DNA of 64,000 bases from Lepidurus packardi (Eukaryota > Arthropoda > Branchiopoda > Notostraca > Triopsidae), in NCBI GenBank assembly GCA_023053545.1, contig JAKZAN010000004.1, positions 7,626,001 through 7,690,000 of the forward strand, in the 5' to 3' direction. A program made the translations under genes and the position numbers. A model generated the notes under the pieces. That model did not search any database. It had not been told where the DNA came from and worked only from the letters and a program-made list of their open reading frames with translations. Each line of letters opens with the position of its first letter. Within the stretch, counting starts at the first letter, position 1. Below are positions 61,131 through 64,000 of the stretch, one piece after another.

Positions 61131-64000
61131 GTTCATTGTTCATAGAATGACACAGGCTATCAGAACTTATCAAAATCTCAACTTGCGAATTTACTCGCTT
61201 ATTGTCCTTTCAAGTTTACCACAAAACACAATGACAAGTCACCTTGAGACCGGAAATAGCTTCTCTTGGGGGAAGGGAGAGATAAATTAGATCTATTTGT
61301 TCCTTTTGAAAATTAGTGCTTTATATTCTCAAAATTTCGCAACACTTCCAAGGTCTCCTAAAATCCCCCAGATTTTACCGCCCATTACTGTATCGTTTGT
61401 CAGTTGTTCTGTCAAAGCAGAGGTGAAACCGCATGTGTACCTCTTTTTGACGTTTACGGGGGGGAGGGGGACGATATACACTTAGGAATTGAAGGCGTGG
61501 GTTACAAATCCCACAGTGTTCGGAATCACTGGAGGACGAGTTGGGATGGTATTAAGAATATTGAGAATTAAATCTTTTCGCTTTTTTTTCCTCCTTAAAA
61601 GGTTTCCCATGTAATTCCCTAACGTGAGTGTTTCCCTTTCTTCGCATCTATGTAGGGGCTGAATTTAGCGTTTCTTTATTTTTGATATCAGTCGGAATCT
61701 TTACTTGATATGCAAAATATGCATCTTGCTTATCCGAATGTGACCGTTTTGGTAATGGTCCTTAACTTCTACGCGGTTTTTATAAGCCCATCTCAAGAAT
61801 TGTACATGGATTGGGTTGGGTGGCCCTGCCCTGCTCCATTATACAGCTCTGTTATGCGCTGCATGTACTCTACTGGGTTATTGTTGTGCCAAACCCTTGC
61901 CTCAGACTTCAAGAAAGAAGGAAAGTAGAAAATTTAAAAAAAGACTTCGAAACAAAATTCAAACAAAAAATAAACATTATAGCCCAGCCTTTTTCATTCG
62001 TTATGGTCTATTATAGTTTTCGACGCTGACCTCCACCTTGGACCTTGCTACTTTTTATTTACATTTTTTTTATTATTATATTCTCTGCATTCTAGACCTG
62101 TATTGAACGTGTCGGGCAATACCGAGTACCTGTTTAGAATACCTAACTCTACTGGGGCAACATGGGGAGCTTTTTAGTTCATTAACTCTTTCCGCTACTC
62201 ATTAAAGCATCGCTTGAATGCCAACCCTTAACAATCTGATTCCCATTTTTTGTGGGGTTTTTTTAGAGAAGCAAGATATCGAAACGTCAAACTTCTAAAC
62301 TTGGCACGTGACTTTGCTTGACTAGTGGGTATTTTTTATATTAGTATAATCAAAACCAGGATCCTTATTTGGAATGCTTCTACTTCACCACACTTGATTA
62401 TTACATTCACTTTTTAAGGGTGGTTCATAATAAGCGTCCGTTTCTGTTTCTCCGGAGGAAAACGCTTTTAAGGAGATAATCTAAAAAAAACCATTGAAGC
62501 ATACTGTACAGAAATGCTTACGTGACATTACCTTATTGCCCAAAACGATATTATGAATTGTGAGACCATTCTAAGATGTATTGTAATTGGGCATTATTTA
62601 TGTGCATAAAGGTAGCATAATATTTAATTGTAAAACTGCCAAGACTTATTTGCCAAGTGTCAATATTTGGAGATAAAGTTTTTACCATTATTTCCCTAAC
62701 GACGAGTTTTTATTATTATTTTTTGCATTGCACTCCCAGTAAGCGTATTGCGTAACGCAACTTGGCAGGAGTCGTGGCTATATATTAATGAAGGCACGAA
62801 GTACATGCGATGGTACAGCTGAGTTTGATTGATAGGCACGATCTGACCCAGATGAGCGATATCCAACGTGAGATGTGCCGAAACTATAACCGCGTTTATT
62901 CTTCGGGTCAACCATAGGATATTTATTAATAAAAAAAATTCAAGAGAAAAAACTTTCGATAAAAAAATCTTGTTCTAAAATGTATATTTTGGGAGAATTA
63001 CTTGCAATCCTAATTTCTTTTCCCAACCTCTCGTCAAATGAAGAGTGATGGATGGCGACGTGTTAAATTAGAAGGTTTTTTTGTAGATTACAGGGCGTTG
63101 GTGCTTCACTGCACTAAATTTTACCCAACGTGCGTTGAATTAAAGGTTGAGTAGGGCAATTTGGAGGCCAAGTACCGAAACCGCACTTCCAATCAGCCCT
63201 TTTCTATAAAATTGACGTTATTAGGAGGAAAAGTATACACCGCGAGGTCTCCGCAAGGTGAAATATGATTTTTAAAAAATCTTTGGGTATTTCAAAAAAT
63301 ATTGCGGCCCATATTGCGGCAATACCACAGTATAGAGGTTTCACAGTATGCTAACAGGGCTATCTTCCAATGTTAAGGTTTTCTGACGACCTTCTCGGTC
63401 CCCAGAGTAATATTCAGGTAAAAGGCCAGAAAATGAAAGGGTACATTCGCAAACCTCCCAGTGCAGTTCAAAAAAGGTCACGACGGTTTACAAAGCGCGT
63501 AATTTAAATCTATTGCTTTAAACTATGTGAGCTTAAAATAAAAGATGAATTAACTAGGTCAAAGCACAACACGTATACACATTATAGACTATTTCGCGTT
63601 ACCCAGGTTGCACCACGAGGAGGCAGTCTATTTTGCAACCCATACATAGGTGTTTTATAGTATACAGGTTTAACCCCATATACTATAAAATACCCATGTA
63701 TATTAATGTCTATATGTGTTGTTATGACTATTTATGTCTATATACGAGTTATCCATTACATTGGTACTTTACAACTATTCCTAAATGTTACTAACTTTTG
63801 CAAGTTTAGTATTTTTCTTAACACATTTAACTACGGCTCTTTCTGCTACAGCTACATTTTCTTCTTTAAGTGTATAGTAAATCCTAACTCGAACGAACAA
63901 ATTAAAAAAATAATCAACTGTTTTTTTCCAAAAACACTTTCAAATGCGCGCGTTGCCGGCAGGATCCTACGTCAGCCCAAAACTCCCTAGAGTGCCCGAG

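Larger units (their letters stand above)
50110..64000. other. Gene-poor region, nothing supported
   Basis: About 14 kb without a recognisable coding exon, RNA gene or complete mobile element. Contents: CT-rich low complexity (51340-51420 and 53585-53635), very AT-rich DNA (52560-52860), a stretch of degenerate ACAAG/AAGTTT repetition (about 58990-59180), and copies of the dispersed palindromic repeat at 52.4 and 60.8-61.1 kb. Open frames here are short, overlap on both strands and show no domain signatures. Confidence 0.4.

Overview
This is eukaryotic nuclear DNA, most likely from a crustacean of the Daphnia type. The genes are split by many short GT-AG introns (mostly 55-90 bases). The calponin-family genes resemble arthropod Mp20 proteins. 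There is also a tandem array of divergent ionotropic receptors (IRs) of the kind expanded in arthropods. The species assignment is an inference; no marker gene identifies it.

Layout: (1) 1-2169, + strand: the 3' part of a lysine-rich protein built from two families of internal repeats, open at the left edge. (2) 2562-5443: two calponin-homology muscle-type genes, one on each strand and facing away from each other. (3) 5444-6831: no supported gene. (4) 6832-10897, - strand: a 13-exon gene for WDR6, the WD40 partner of a tRNA 2'-O-methyltransferase. (5) 11036-12889, + strand: a 7-exon dolichol kinase gene. It starts 138 bases from the WDR6 start codon, so the two share a compact divergent promoter. 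(6) 13265-32451, - strand: six tandem IR genes (called A to F here). Five look able to encode receptors; the third (C) has lost the exons for S1, M1 and the pore loop and reads as a pseudogene. A and F carry a long, related amino-terminal domain; B, D and E have shorter ones. (7) 34503 to at least 47593, - strand: a Kruppel-like factor with a PVDLS motif, an acidic exon and three C2H2 fingers, with introns up to 7.5 kb. (8) From 47.6 kb to the right edge: no gene I can support. This stretch holds low-complexity DNA, parts of a dispersed repeat family and one weak candidate 5' exon of the Kruppel-like gene.

Non-genic structure: a 262-bp terminal-inverted-repeat element flanked by TTAA inside IR-F; a 267-bp tandem duplication at 44.1-44.6 kb whose two copies keep a reading frame and its stop codon; and a dispersed repeat family with a TGACGTCA-type palindromic core at about 45.1, 52.4 and 60.8 kb.

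Functionally the window mixes housekeeping genes (WDR6, dolichol kinase), muscle or cytoskeletal genes (calponins), a developmental transcription factor and a chemosensory-type receptor array. Only the divergent WDR6-dolichol kinase pair and the IR array look organised as units. Exon joins were worked out by hand from splice signals, reading phase and family knowledge. Where a join could not be settled, the entry says so.
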